From contig NZ_CP015578.1 of the NCBI RefSeq assembly GCF_002139935.1, positions 1,364,001 to 1,428,000 on the forward strand: a DNA stretch of 64,000 bases. The letters are read 5' to 3'. Source of the stretch: Campylobacter lanienae NCTC 13004 (GTDB lineage: Bacteria > Campylobacterota > Campylobacteria > Campylobacterales > Campylobacteraceae). The translations under genes were made by a program, and so were the position numbers. Shown here piece by piece: positions 53,435 through 62,911 of the stretch; positions within the stretch are counted from its first letter, which is position 1; every line of letters begins with the position of its first letter. A model generated the notes under the pieces. It was not told the origin of the DNA, searched no databases, and was given only the letters and a program-made list of their open reading frames with translations.

Positions 53435-53885
53435 ATTCCAAAAATTTAATTGTCATATCAAGCCTAAAGGCGCTATTGCTCTCATCTGCACTATTAAGCC
53501 CTTCAAACAAAACCCCTATTCTCTCTTTTAATCCTTGTAGATATAGCATCTCATTTGAGCCGATATTTTCATCTTTTGGCTTTTCATCTTTTAATTTTTC
53601 TTGGCTATCAATTGAGGCGATATTTGCCGCTAGGGCCTCTTTGATCTCTGTTTTGCTAGCCGGCTCTTTTATGCTAATTTCAGGTTTAGGCGGATTGCTT
53701 AGAGTTTGTGGCTCTTTAGCAAGATTAAATTCACTCTTCAATGGCTCTTTTTTGGTAAAATTATTTGGTTTGTATTCATTTGCCTCTTCTACGATAAATC
53801 CATTTTTAGCCACTGCGTCACTAGCGCCTTGTAGCTCGGCATTAACCTCATCAATAGTAAATTTCGCAATCTCTTCTAATCTCAT
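53388..53885 (-). CDS. ciaD: CiaD-like protein (Cj0788 family)
   Basis: About 165 residues from the ATG at 53885, which overlaps the stop of the TPR-like gene (ATGA). The N-terminus [15 protein letters not shown] resembles that of C. jejuni Cj0788. The middle is disordered and Pro/Lys/Glu-rich; the C-terminus (LYLQGLKERIGVLFEGL; TIKFLEFALASIENRL) is helical and conserved. In C. jejuni CiaD is exported to host cells by the flagellar apparatus and affects signalling. Whether this one is an effector is not shown; placement before cca supports orthology. Confidence 0.75.
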   Translation of the reverse strand: MRLEEIAKFTIDEVNAELQGASDAVAKNGFIVEEANEYKPNNFTKKEPLKSEFNLAKEPQTLSNPPKPEISIKEPASKTEIKEALAANIASIDSQEKLKDEKPKDENIGSNEMLYLQGLKERIGVLFEGLNSADESNSAFRLDMTIKFLEFALASIENRLSNLSK

Positions 53886-54133
53886 ATCTTTATCAACCAC
53901 CTTTTAAATTCTCTAATTCCAGCAGCGTCGCCCTCTTTTAAATTTAGATAAAACTCTAGCATTTGCTCATTTGTTTCGCCATTTTTACGCTTTAAGCCAC
54001 TCAATCTTCTAATAGCTGAGCGTGCCTCTTGGTTATTTGGGTCATGCTTTAAAATATTTTTATAAATCTCTAAGGCCTCATCTCTTAGGCCTTGATTTTC
54101 ATATATTAAAGCCTCTGTAATAGTCCCTTTCAT
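53882..54133 (-). CDS. Small TPR-like protein
   Basis: 83 residues. [33 protein letters not shown] is one tetratricopeptide unit; the rest is helical and ends FKRWLIKI. It overlaps leuB by four bases and the ciaD-like gene by four, so three genes are translationally linked. It matches the Cj0787 position. Function unknown; a protein-protein adaptor is plausible. Confidence 0.8.
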   Translation of the reverse strand: MKGTITEALIYENQGLRDEALEIYKNILKHDPNNQEARSAIRRLSGLKRKNGETNEQMLEFYLNLKEGDAAGIREFKRWLIKI

Positions 54134-55203
54134 TGTTTTTTAATGTAATCGCTAATTATAGAGCCAATTTCGCTTGTAGTACAGATCTCAACAGCGTCAA
54201 ATTTCGCAATATCTTTGGTTCTATATCCATCTTTTAAGACCGCTTTTATCGCATTTTCTATACAATTTGCCGCTTCATTTTCGCTTAGGGCATATCTAAG
54301 CATCATAGCAGCTGAAAGTATCATCGCAATTGGATTAGCGATCCCTTGTCCAGCGATATCAGGAGCGCTACCATGAATTGGCTCATATATTCCTACGCTT
54401 CCACCTATTGACGCACTTGGCAAGAGTCCTATAGATCCACACACCATACTAGCCTCATCGCTCAATATATCGCCAAATAAATTTTCAGTCAAAATCACAT
54501 CAAATCCAGTTGGATATCTCACAAGTTGCATAGCAGCATTATCTACATACATATACTCTAAACTAACTTCAGGGTAATCCTTAGCTACCTTAGCAGTAAC
54601 CTCACGCCATAATTGGCTAGTTTCAAGCACATTTGCCTTATCTACTAAACACACTTTTTTTCGTCTTTTCATAGCTGCGTCAAAGGCGATTTTGGCTATT
54701 CTTTCTATCTCCTCTACTGTGTAAGCCATGGTATTATAGGCTCTATCTTCTAATTTCTCTCTTGGCTGACCAAAATATAACCCACCAGTAAGCTCTCTAA
54801 CAACCAAAATATCCACACCTTTAATAACTTCAGGCTTTAGGGTTGAGGCATTGATAAGCTCATCATATATCATCGCTGGACGCAAATTCGCATAAGCACC
54901 AAGAGATTTTCTAAGCTTTAAAAGTCCGCTCTCAGGGCGAAGATGTCTTGGCAAATTATCCCATTTTTCTCCACCAATCGCACCAAAAAGCACAGCGTCA
55001 CTTCTCCTAGCACCTTGTAAAGTCTCATCAGGTAACGGCTCGCCAAATACATCAATAGCAGCCCCACCCATCAAAAAATACTCATAATTTAATCTAAAAT
55101 TAAATTTAGCACTCACGCTATCAAGGACTTTTATCGCCTCTTCAGCAATTTCTGGGCCTATGCCATCGCCTTTTATCACACAAATATTATAACTTTTCAT
55201 CAA
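54130..55203 (-). CDS. leuB: 3-isopropylmalate dehydrogenase
   Basis: 357 residues. [16 protein letters not shown], the substrate segment [18 protein letters not shown] and [13 protein letters not shown] are diagnostic. It oxidatively decarboxylates 3-isopropylmalate in leucine synthesis using NAD. It follows leuD after six bases, forming a leuD-leuB pair, without leuA or leuC in the window. Confidence 0.96.
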   Translation of the reverse strand: MMKSYNICVIKGDGIGPEIAEEAIKVLDSVSAKFNFRLNYEYFLMGGAAIDVFGEPLPDETLQGARRSDAVLFGAIGGEKWDNLPRHLRPESGLLKLRKSLGAYANLRPAMIYDELINASTLKPEVIKGVDILVVRELTGGLYFGQPREKLEDRAYNTMAYTVEEIERIAKIAFDAAMKRRKKVCLVDKANVLETSQLWREVTAKVAKDYPEVSLEYMYVDNAAMQLVRYPTGFDVILTENLFGDILSDEASMVCGSIGLLPSASIGGSVGIYEPIHGSAPDIAGQGIANPIAMILSAAMMLRYALSENEAANCIENAIKAVLKDGYRTKDIAKFDAVEICTTSEIGSIISDYIKKQ

Positions 55204-55209
55204 TTATCC

Positions 55210-55686
55210 TTATAGAGTGCTTTTAGCATAGTTAATCAAGCCACCAGCCTTGACAAGCTCTTGCATAAATTCAGGAATTGGCTCAAATTTGTATTCGCAA
55301 TTTTGAGTTAAATTTTTGATTATACCGCCACTATAATCAATCTCTAGCTCATCGCCCTCATTGATACTATCAGTTTGAGAGCACTCAAGTATCAATAGGC
55401 CTGTATTAAAGCTATTTCTATAAAAAATCCTAGCAAATGATTTTGCGATTACTACGCTTATCCCAGCAGCTTTAATCGCTATTGGGGCATGCTCTCTACT
55501 ACTACCACAGCCGAAATTTTCCCCAGCTACGATACAATCCCCCGCTCTTACTTTAGAGCTAAAATCCTTATCAGCATCTTCCATAACATATTTTGCTAAA
55601 ATTTCTGGATCGCTTGTATTTAAATATCTAGCAGCTATTATCACATCAGTGTCGATATTATCACCGAATTTCCATACTTTTGACAT
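55210..55686 (-). CDS. leuD: 3-isopropylmalate dehydratase small subunit
   Basis: 158 residues, the short LeuD form. [14 protein letters not shown] and [21 protein letters not shown] are the aconitase swivel-domain signatures. It pairs with LeuC (elsewhere) to isomerise 2- to 3-isopropylmalate. The short form resembles the homoaconitase-type subunit of many epsilonproteobacteria. Confidence 0.94.
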   Translation of the reverse strand: MSKVWKFGDNIDTDVIIAARYLNTSDPEILAKYVMEDADKDFSSKVRAGDCIVAGENFGCGSSREHAPIAIKAAGISVVIAKSFARIFYRNSFNTGLLILECSQTDSINEGDELEIDYSGGIIKNLTQNCEYKFEPIPEFMQELVKAGGLINYAKSTL

Positions 55687-55733
55687 ATTTTTCCTTAATA
55701 AAATTTTAAGATAGCATTATAGCAAATTTAATC

Positions 55734-56558
55734 TTAATCTCTAGTTTTTACATGCTCTTGGCTAAAATTTTCTTCCATTCGTTTGATCTCGGCACTTCCG
55801 CTTCTGTAAATTTCGCTATCTACTCTTAGCTCTTTTTGGCTAATTTTGTTATCATAATTTACATTACTTAAAATATGCTTAAATACATTAATTCTAGCCC
55901 TTTTTTTATCATTGCTAGTTACTACTGACCATGGTGCGTATGGGGTGTTTGAGGCTAGGAGCATTGAGTATTTTGCTAGTGTGTATTGATCCCATAGCTC
56001 TTGGCTCTTCTCATCAACTGGGGATAGTTTAAACTGCTTTAAAGGGTCGTTTTTACGCTCTTTGAAGCGTTTTTTCTGCTCTTCTTTGGATACTGAGAAG
56101 TAGAATTTAAATAAGATAATACCCGAATTTACTAGCATCTCTTCAAATTGAGGCACTTGGCGTAAAAACTCCTTATGCTCCTCTTCACTACAAAATCCCA
56201 TCACAGGCTCAACCCCAGCTCTATTATACCAACTTCTATCGAATATTACTATCTCGCCACCACTTGGCAAATGGCTAATGTAGCGTTGAAAATACCATTG
56301 AGTTCTCTCTACATCGCTTGGCTTTTCTAGTGCCACAACTCTACAGCCCCTAGGATTTGTATGTTCGATCAATCTCTTAATCGTCCCACCCTTGCCAGAT
56401 GCATCACGACCTTCAAAGATTATTAAGACTTTTAACCCCTCTTTTTTGACAAAAGTTTGGAATTTTAGGAATTCAATTTGAAGCTTTTTAAGCTCCTCTT
56501 CATATCTTAATTTTGATTTTTTAACCTTTATGGTTACATACTCTTCTTGATTTGCCAT
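55734..56558 (-). CDS. ppk2: Polyphosphate kinase 2
   Basis: 274 residues. Walker A is FEGRDASGKGGTIKRL, followed by NPRGCRVVALEKPSDVERTQWYFQRY, the lid region, and FDRSWYNRAGVEPVMGF with the Walker B Asp. Family role: polyphosphate-driven phosphorylation of GDP or GMP, supporting virulence and stress survival in C. jejuni. Monocistronic by appearance. Confidence 0.95.
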   Translation of the reverse strand: MANQEEYVTIKVKKSKLRYEEELKKLQIEFLKFQTFVKKEGLKVLIIFEGRDASGKGGTIKRLIEHTNPRGCRVVALEKPSDVERTQWYFQRYISHLPSGGEIVIFDRSWYNRAGVEPVMGFCSEEEHKEFLRQVPQFEEMLVNSGIILFKFYFSVSKEEQKKRFKERKNDPLKQFKLSPVDEKSQELWDQYTLAKYSMLLASNTPYAPWSVVTSNDKKRARINVFKHILSNVNYDNKISQKELRVDSEIYRSGSAEIKRMEENFSQEHVKTRD

Positions 56559-56651
56559 TGACTCTCCATATAATGTAAAATTTGGATATTTTATAATTTT
56601 TTGATTGAAATTTTGCTTATTATAGATATTTTGATTTAAGCTAGTTTGACC

Positions 56652-56900
56652 CTACTCTTTTGGTTTGGCTTCATTAACTTTAATCGCCCTACCACCTATA
56701 TCTTTGCCATTTAAGTTATCTATAGCGACTCTGGCTTCATCATCATTCTCCATCTCTACAAAGCCAAATCCCCTAGAGCGATTCGTAGCTTTGTCTTTGA
56801 CTATTTTGGCTCTATTTACCACGCCATAAGCAGCGAAAATCTCTCTAAGCTCTTCATCATTGATGCGGTATGGAAGATTGCTTACATATATGTTTATCAT
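56652..56900 (-). CDS. Single RRM RNA-binding protein
   Basis: About 82 residues from the ATG at 56900, chosen because AAAGGA lies seven bases upstream; an earlier start would add 15 residues. RNP2 is IYVSNLPYR and RNP1 is RGFGFVEM, giving one complete RNA recognition motif and no other domain. Such small RRM proteins in epsilonproteobacteria and cyanobacteria bind RNA; targets here are unknown. Confidence 0.9.
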   Translation of the reverse strand: MINIYVSNLPYRINDEELREIFAAYGVVNRAKIVKDKATNRSRGFGFVEMENDDEARVAIDNLNGKDIGGRAIKVNEAKPKE

Positions 56901-57026
56901 AGTAACATCCTTTTTGTATTTTACGAAAATGCGGTTACTAATCATATCTAAATTTTAAATAATTTTTACAATAAATTTAAATTTGATCCGAATTTAACCG
57001 CATTTTGCTATTTGGCGTTGAAAAGG

Positions 57027-57572
57027 TTAAAATAGAAGTCCGGATTTTACTTGATTGTATTTTTCTTCGCCACATAGCTCTTTTAGCAATGCTAGGGCAA
57101 ATTCCATCGCGGTTGCGGGCCCACGAGAAGTTATGATATTGCCATCTATCACGACATTTTTATCAGGGTTATAACCATTATGATTTACTGTAGCCTCAAA
57201 TCCTGGATAGCAAGTATATTTCTCACCCAAAACGCCCGCCGTGCTAAGCGCCCACGGCGCAGCGCAAATAGCGGCTAATTTTTTGCCATTTGATTTGGCT
57301 TCTTTTAATTTTGTTGCCAATTTTTGGCTTTTGGCTAGATACTCAGCGCCTGGCAACCCTCCTGGCAAAACTATCATATCAGCTTGGCTAAAATCATACT
57401 CATCAAAGGTTATATCACTATTTAGACTAACGCCGTGAGCGCCACTTACACTAAGATTACTCTCAAGTGCTACCATACTCACTTCCACGCCACCACGACG
57501 CAATATATCCACAATGCTCAAAGCCTCAATCTCTTCAAAACCATTTGCCATAATTACAGCTATTTTTGCCAT
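57027..57572 (-). CDS. DJ-1/PfpI family protein
   Basis: 181 residues. The nucleophile elbow is AAICAAPWALSTAG, with the Glu in MANGFEEIEAL and a glycine-rich VLPGGLPGAEYL. The family includes DJ-1/YajL-type glyoxalase or deglycase and chaperone-like proteins. Length and motifs fit the DJ-1/ThiJ subgroup rather than PfpI proteases. It follows the subtilase gene by 28 bases on the same strand, without an evident link. Confidence 0.92.
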   Translation of the reverse strand: MAKIAVIMANGFEEIEALSIVDILRRGGVEVSMVALESNLSVSGAHGVSLNSDITFDEYDFSQADMIVLPGGLPGAEYLAKSQKLATKLKEAKSNGKKLAAICAAPWALSTAGVLGEKYTCYPGFEATVNHNGYNPDKNVVIDGNIITSRGPATAMEFALALLKELCGEEKYNQVKSGLLF

Positions 57573-57600
57573 TTTTTCTCCTTTTAATTAGTTAAAATCG

Positions 57601-60600
57601 CTAAAATCTCTTACCGATTGTGGCTGAAATATTCAAATTATCACTAGTAGTAGCAAACTCCCCGCCTACTCCAAATTTAAAGAAATAGCCACTATTTGTA
57701 GTATATTCACTACCTAAGCCGATATTTAATCTATTTTTATCTAGGTGATATCTTTGGGTAAATTTCTCACCTTTAAAGTCATTGAACTCAGCTTGAGCGT
57801 CCATATCATAGCCATTTAGCATTCTTTCGTATAATACAAAACCTGTATATCGTAAATTATCACTAACCTTATATGAGCTATTTAGACCAAGTGCTGCGGT
57901 GATGGTATCGTGATTGATGCTATCATAATTTTTCGCAAATATCTCACCACTTTCTCTAAAGCTATCTTGATAGATATAACCATAACTAAAATATCCAAGA
58001 GGTGATAAAACAAAATCACCTATTAAATAATCTTTTGCCAAACCAAGCTCGAAATTTGCATTATAGCTCTTATATTTACCTTTGATATCACCTTCTAAAT
58101 ATCTCTCATTTTCATTAAACGCTACCAAAACTGACCCACCGCTTAATAACTTAAATGAGCCAAAATCATAGGTGTAATTGGCCGCTAAGCTCATAGTTTC
58201 GCTTTTAGACTTCGCACCGATATCAAAATCCAAGCTTGATCTACTAGCACCAATACCATAAGATACGGTCGCATTGTCTAAATCATGGGCTAAATTTATA
58301 CTGATACCACTTTGATATCCATCGAAGCCATCACCATTATATCTTTTGTAAGTTGGATTGATATACCAATAATTTTTAGGTTTTAAAGCATCAAATCCTA
58401 AATCAATAACATAATCACTAGCCACAGATGCGACGAAAATTCCATTATCATAAGGGTTTGAGCCATAAGCAAATAGAGTTGAATTAACCGGATTAATGCT
58501 AAATAGCAAATTATTTTGATAAAAGCTAGTGTGATTAGATGTCGTAATCGAGGTTAAATTCGATACAGAATTGCCCTCTATGCGACTCATAGTCTCTTGA
58601 TATGTGTTAGAATCGCTTTGATCCAAAGCAGCGAAGAAATTCTTATATTTATCATCTAAATTCGCTTCTTTTCTGATATTTCTCATAGTTTGACTAAGTG
58701 TCTCTGAGCCGGTCTGATAGGCATCTGGACGAACTACTGGGGTTATGATTATATTATTATTTTGGCTATTATTATTGCTTGGGTCTTGGGTGTTGTTGTT
58801 TTGTTGATTATTGTTATTTGTGGTATTTTGGTTATTTGGTGTTTGGTTGCTTGATTCTGGGTTGCTCGGTGTTGGCGTTGGTGTGGTGGTGCTACCTTGT
58901 GAATTTGAGCTTTGAGAGTTGCTATTTTGGTTATTATTATTGCTTGGGTCTTGGGTGTTGTTGTTTTGTTGATTATTGTTATTTGTGGTATTTTGGTTAT
59001 TTGAATTTGGGTCTGATGGTGTTGGGTTTGGCACTTCAGTTTCATGGATTGGTGGTATAAAGATTGGATCTTTGTTTATCGTGGTTTTATCGCTATCAAG
59101 TTTCATCTCAAAGCTAATGCTATTATTGCTAGCGATATAAATTTGGTTAAAGTCATTAATATGATTAGATAGATCGCCTAGCGTGATTTTGATCTCTTTA
59201 TCCACGGTGTAATACTGCGCTAATGGATTATACTCCAAATTTCCGCCACTAATACTATAATCCTTAGCGATTAATTGCGAGTTGTCATCATTGCCAAAAT
59301 CCAAAATAAGCTTTGAGTTTTGGCCTGTTTGCGAGTATGTACCATCGACTACTAAATCGCTTAAATCCTCATTTCCAGGGCGAATGATTGAGTTATCATT
59401 GGTTAAATTGTGCTTAATCACTCCATTACCGCTTAGAATTGAGCCGTTATTGACATAGACGCTTCCAGCTATTTGTGCTGTTTTGCCATCTTTGCTTAGT
59501 AGTCTTATACCGCCATCATTTATAACAGTAGCACCCTCATAGCTATTAACCCCACTTAGAGTTAAAACCCCACTGCCTGATTTGATAAGGCCTACATTTA
59601 GATTATCTAAATTTTTAGGCAAATTATATGCTTCAGGGTTGTGAGTATCGGCTTCCCATTTTCGTTGGCTTATATCGTTGCTAAACTCAGTATCATTTCC
59701 CTTAGTATCTAGCGAATAATACACCGCAGTTTCGCCATACTGACTACTTACATCAGCATCACTTAATCTATTCGCGTCTAAGATTCCTATACCTTTTAAA
59801 GCCTTATCAATATCCAAAATTCCTTGACCAAATAGATCCTCTTTCGTAACCTCTTGAACCCACGGATAGTCATCATCATCAATGGCAGCCATACCACTCA
59901 TACGATCATATTTCCAATTTATACCAAAATATCCAGAATTTGATAAATCCTTCTCAACGGCTTTTTCATCTATACTACCATCTTCTTTTTTTGGAATTTT
60001 GCTATCTACATAAAATATTGTGTATCTCTTTGAGCTAGAGCAAAGAACATTACCATCACAAAGAGTTTTTCCGGTAGTAGTCTCTTTTAAAACAATTTTA
60101 GGCCCTATATAGTCTTTATTGGCTGTAGAGAGCAAGGTATCGGCTATCTGTTTGCCACTCATAAATGGGAATTTTTGAGCTACTAAGGCAGCAGCGCCAG
60201 TCACCACAGGGGCTGCCATAGATGTACCGCTAGAGACCCTATATAGATCATTATCCAACTTACCTGTTAAGATATCTTTAGTATTATAACTAGCATTTAC
60301 GCTATTGATATTTGTCCCAGGTGCTGCTAAACTAAAGTTATAAACACCTTTTAATCCATTAGAATATGTAGTAGGAGCACTCAAATAATCAAAATTATCA
60401 TTTCTTGTTGTGGCTACTATAAATTTACCATCACTATCCTTGCTAACTTGTGCGCTATCTAAGGCCGTTACTACAATTATAGATCTGATCTCTTCATCAT
60501 AGTATGGAGCTAGAGCCATAATCCCAGGAGATATGATCCCCTCATTACCAGAGGCAAAAACACTAAGCATTTGCTTCTCTTTAGATAGCTTTATAAGATC

Positions 60601-61140
60601 ACTTGCAGTTGAATCTCTTTGAATTAACGGGATATAATCATTTGGATTATTAGCATTTTTTAGAAATGAAATCGATGAACTAGTAAGCGAATTTAATCCA
60701 GATAGCGGATAAACCGTGGCATTCCAACTATTATTAATAGCTGCGATAGTTTTATCCTTAAAATACTCATATACATTTGGGGCTGTAAAACTAGCTGAAC
60801 CAGAAGTATTATGCCCTGTTATCTGAACGCCGTAAGCCTTGGCGTCTGTAGCGATTCCGCCTATTTGGCCATCAGGCTTGGCTAGTATGATACCTGCTAC
60901 ATGGCTACCATGAGTATCAACTGAAAAATCCGGCGTATAAGTGCTACCTCTATACTCAGAATAAATTTGATCCACGATCTGACCTGATAAGTTAGGGTGG
61001 TCTTTGTTAATAGCGCTATCTATAACCCCCACAAACACGCCACTACCCGTTACGCTCTTGTCATTATAATTAATAAGCTCAAAATCCGTAAGGCCAAATA
61101 GATATATAGGAAGAATAAGTGATAATTTAATGGATTTCAT
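57601..61140 (-). CDS. Subtilisin-like autotransporter protease
   Basis: 1179 residues. Signal peptide (IKLSLILPIYLFGLTD), then an S8 peptidase domain: Asp41 in GVIDSAINKDHPN, His77 in DTHGSHVAGI, oxyanion Asn in FASGNEG and Ser307 in SSGTSMAAPVV, all intact. An autotransporter-associated beta-strand region (SGVLTLSGVNSYEGATVINDGG) follows, then a Pro/Asn/Gln-rich linker (~residues 695-795), and a C-terminal beta barrel ending ATIGKRF. It should be a surface or secreted serine protease similar in type to C. jejuni Cj1365. The last residue is Phe, as for other barrels. Confidence 0.93.
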   Translation of the reverse strand: MKSIKLSLILPIYLFGLTDFELINYNDKSVTGSGVFVGVIDSAINKDHPNLSGQIVDQIYSEYRGSTYTPDFSVDTHGSHVAGIILAKPDGQIGGIATDAKAYGVQITGHNTSGSASFTAPNVYEYFKDKTIAAINNSWNATVYPLSGLNSLTSSSISFLKNANNPNDYIPLIQRDSTASDLIKLSKEKQMLSVFASGNEGIISPGIMALAPYYDEEIRSIIVVTALDSAQVSKDSDGKFIVATTRNDNFDYLSAPTTYSNGLKGVYNFSLAAPGTNINSVNASYNTKDILTGKLDNDLYRVSSGTSMAAPVVTGAAALVAQKFPFMSGKQIADTLLSTANKDYIGPKIVLKETTTGKTLCDGNVLCSSSKRYTIFYVDSKIPKKEDGSIDEKAVEKDLSNSGYFGINWKYDRMSGMAAIDDDDYPWVQEVTKEDLFGQGILDIDKALKGIGILDANRLSDADVSSQYGETAVYYSLDTKGNDTEFSNDISQRKWEADTHNPEAYNLPKNLDNLNVGLIKSGSGVLTLSGVNSYEGATVINDGGIRLLSKDGKTAQIAGSVYVNNGSILSGNGVIKHNLTNDNSIIRPGNEDLSDLVVDGTYSQTGQNSKLILDFGNDDNSQLIAKDYSISGGNLEYNPLAQYYTVDKEIKITLGDLSNHINDFNQIYIASNNSISFEMKLDSDKTTINKDPIFIPPIHETEVPNPTPSDPNSNNQNTTNNNNQQNNNTQDPSNNNNQNSNSQSSNSQGSTTTPTPTPSNPESSNQTPNNQNTTNNNNQQNNNTQDPSNNNSQNNNIIITPVVRPDAYQTGSETLSQTMRNIRKEANLDDKYKNFFAALDQSDSNTYQETMSRIEGNSVSNLTSITTSNHTSFYQNNLLFSINPVNSTLFAYGSNPYDNGIFVASVASDYVIDLGFDALKPKNYWYINPTYKRYNGDGFDGYQSGISINLAHDLDNATVSYGIGASRSSLDFDIGAKSKSETMSLAANYTYDFGSFKLLSGGSVLVAFNENERYLEGDIKGKYKSYNANFELGLAKDYLIGDFVLSPLGYFSYGYIYQDSFRESGEIFAKNYDSINHDTITAALGLNSSYKVSDNLRYTGFVLYERMLNGYDMDAQAEFNDFKGEKFTQRYHLDKNRLNIGLGSEYTTNSGYFFKFGVGGEFATTSDNLNISATIGKRF
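58767..59003 (-). repeat. 72-bp direct repeat in the linker of the subtilase
   Basis: An exact 72-bp block occurs at 58767-58838 and 58932-59003, 165 bp apart (55 codons), coding an Asn/Gln/Thr-rich stretch in both copies. Recombination between them would remove 55 codons in frame. Confidence 0.8.
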
Positions 61141-61242
61141 AAATTTGCCTTAATGTTTTATACTGATTATTATATAATAATTTATATTATAAAAATATAA
61201 AAAATAATTATAATCTTTAATAAGATAGTAAAAATAAATTTG

Positions 61243-61248
61243 ATATAA
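61243..61248 (+). promoter_or_regulatory. -10 box upstream of pyrG
   Basis: TATAAT 25 nt before the ATG at 61274, in the divergent region shared with the subtilase gene. Confidence 0.5.
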
Positions 61249-61273
61249 TCGCTCAATTAATCAAGGAAAAAAT

Positions 61274-62911
61274 ATGAGCAAAGAGACTAAATATATATTT
61301 GTTACTGGCGGAGTTTTAAGCAGTTTAGGCAAGGGTATAGCCGCTGCGAGTATCGCCACACTACTTAAAAATATAGGCTATAAGGTTAGTATGCTAAAAG
61401 CTGATCCATATATCAATGTAGATCCTGGCACGATGAGCCCACTAGAGCATGGGGAGGTCTTTGTGACTGATGATGGTGCTGAGACTGATTTGGATCTTGG
61501 GCATTATGAGAGATTTTTAGATGAGAATTTAAACCAAGATAATAACTTCACCACCGGCAAGGTATATAGCTCTGTAATTGAGCGTGAGCGTCGTGGTGAC
61601 TACCTAGGCAAGACTATTCAAGTAATTCCACATATTGTAGGTGATATCGTAGATCGCATTAAAAAGGCTGCTAAGGGCAATGATATATTGATAGTTGAGA
61701 TAGGTGGAACGGTAGGCGATATAGAGGGGCTTCCATTTTTAGAAGCTATTAGGGCGCTTAGAAGTGAAGTTGGCAAATCTAATGGTATGTTTATCCATCT
61801 TACCTTAGTGCCATATATCAAAGTCGCTGGAGAGCTAAAAACCAAGCCTACTCAACACAGCGTAGGTGAGCTTCGCCGTATCGGTATAAGTCCAGATATG
61901 ATAATTTGTCGCACTGAAATTCCGCTAAATAGAGAGCTTAAAGATAAGATAGCCGCAAGTTGTGGTATAGAGCGAAACGCAGTTATAGAAAGCTCTGATA
62001 TGCAAAGCATATATCAAGTGCCATTAAGCTTTTTAAACCAAAACATCCTTGAGCCAATAGCACAAAATTTAAACCTCAAAAATCCTAAGCCAAATATGCA
62101 AAATTGGGATAATCTAGTAAAAAGAGTTATCGCACCAAATGATCAGATAAATTTAGCCTTCGTAGGCAAATATGTAGATTTAAAAGAGAGCTATAAGAGC
62201 CTAACAGAGAGCATAATCCACGCTGGGGCAAATCTAGATACAAGAGTTATCATCAAATGGTGCGATAGCGAAAAAATAGATTCTAATAATGTAGCCGAAA
62301 CATTAAAAGATTGCGATGCTATCTTGGTCGCTGGAGGCTTTGGGCCTCGTGGCGTAAGTGGCAAAATAGAAGCTATCAAATTCGCTAGAGAAAACAAAAT
62401 CCCATATCTAGGAATCTGCCTTGGAATGCAACTTAGCATGATTGAATTTGCTAAAAATGTATTGAAGTTAGATGATGCTAATTCGGTTGAATTTGATGAA
62501 AATTGTAAAAATCCTATAATCTATCTAATAGACAGCTTCATCGATGCAAGTGGCAAAAAACAGCTAAGAACGCACACTAGCCCACTTGGTGGGACAATGA
62601 GACTTGGCGGATATGAGTGTGATCTACTCAAAGGCTCACTACTAGCTAAGGTATATAATAATCAAAGCAAAATTAAAGAGCGCCACCGCCACAGATATGA
62701 AGCCAACCCAAAATATAGAAGCGAATTTGAAAAAGCCGGTCTAATAGTAAGTGGTGAGAGCGATGGACTCATAGAAGCAGTAGAGATCAAAGATCACCCA
62801 TTTTTCTTAGGTGTTCAATTTCATCCTGAATTTACATCAAGGCTAACTAAGCCAAACCCTGTAATATTAGGATTTATAAAAGCTGGGATAGAATACAAAA
62901 ATGCTAGATAA
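61274..62911 (+). CDS. pyrG: CTP synthase
   Basis: 545 residues. The synthetase domain shows [19 protein letters not shown] and [13 protein letters not shown]; the glutaminase domain has [15 protein letters not shown] with the catalytic Cys and [10 protein letters not shown] with His and Glu. It aminates UTP to CTP. Its stop overlaps the recJ start by 11 bases, the same pairing as Cj0027-Cj0028 in C. jejuni from memory. Confidence 0.97.
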   Translation: MSKETKYIFVTGGVLSSLGKGIAAASIATLLKNIGYKVSMLKADPYINVDPGTMSPLEHGEVFVTDDGAETDLDLGHYERFLDENLNQDNNFTTGKVYSSVIERERRGDYLGKTIQVIPHIVGDIVDRIKKAAKGNDILIVEIGGTVGDIEGLPFLEAIRALRSEVGKSNGMFIHLTLVPYIKVAGELKTKPTQHSVGELRRIGISPDMIICRTEIPLNRELKDKIAASCGIERNAVIESSDMQSIYQVPLSFLNQNILEPIAQNLNLKNPKPNMQNWDNLVKRVIAPNDQINLAFVGKYVDLKESYKSLTESIIHAGANLDTRVIIKWCDSEKIDSNNVAETLKDCDAILVAGGFGPRGVSGKIEAIKFARENKIPYLGICLGMQLSMIEFAKNVLKLDDANSVEFDENCKNPIIYLIDSFIDASGKKQLRTHTSPLGGTMRLGGYECDLLKGSLLAKVYNNQSKIKERHRHRYEANPKYRSEFEKAGLIVSGESDGLIEAVEIKDHPFFLGVQFHPEFTSRLTKPNPVILGFIKAGIEYKNAR

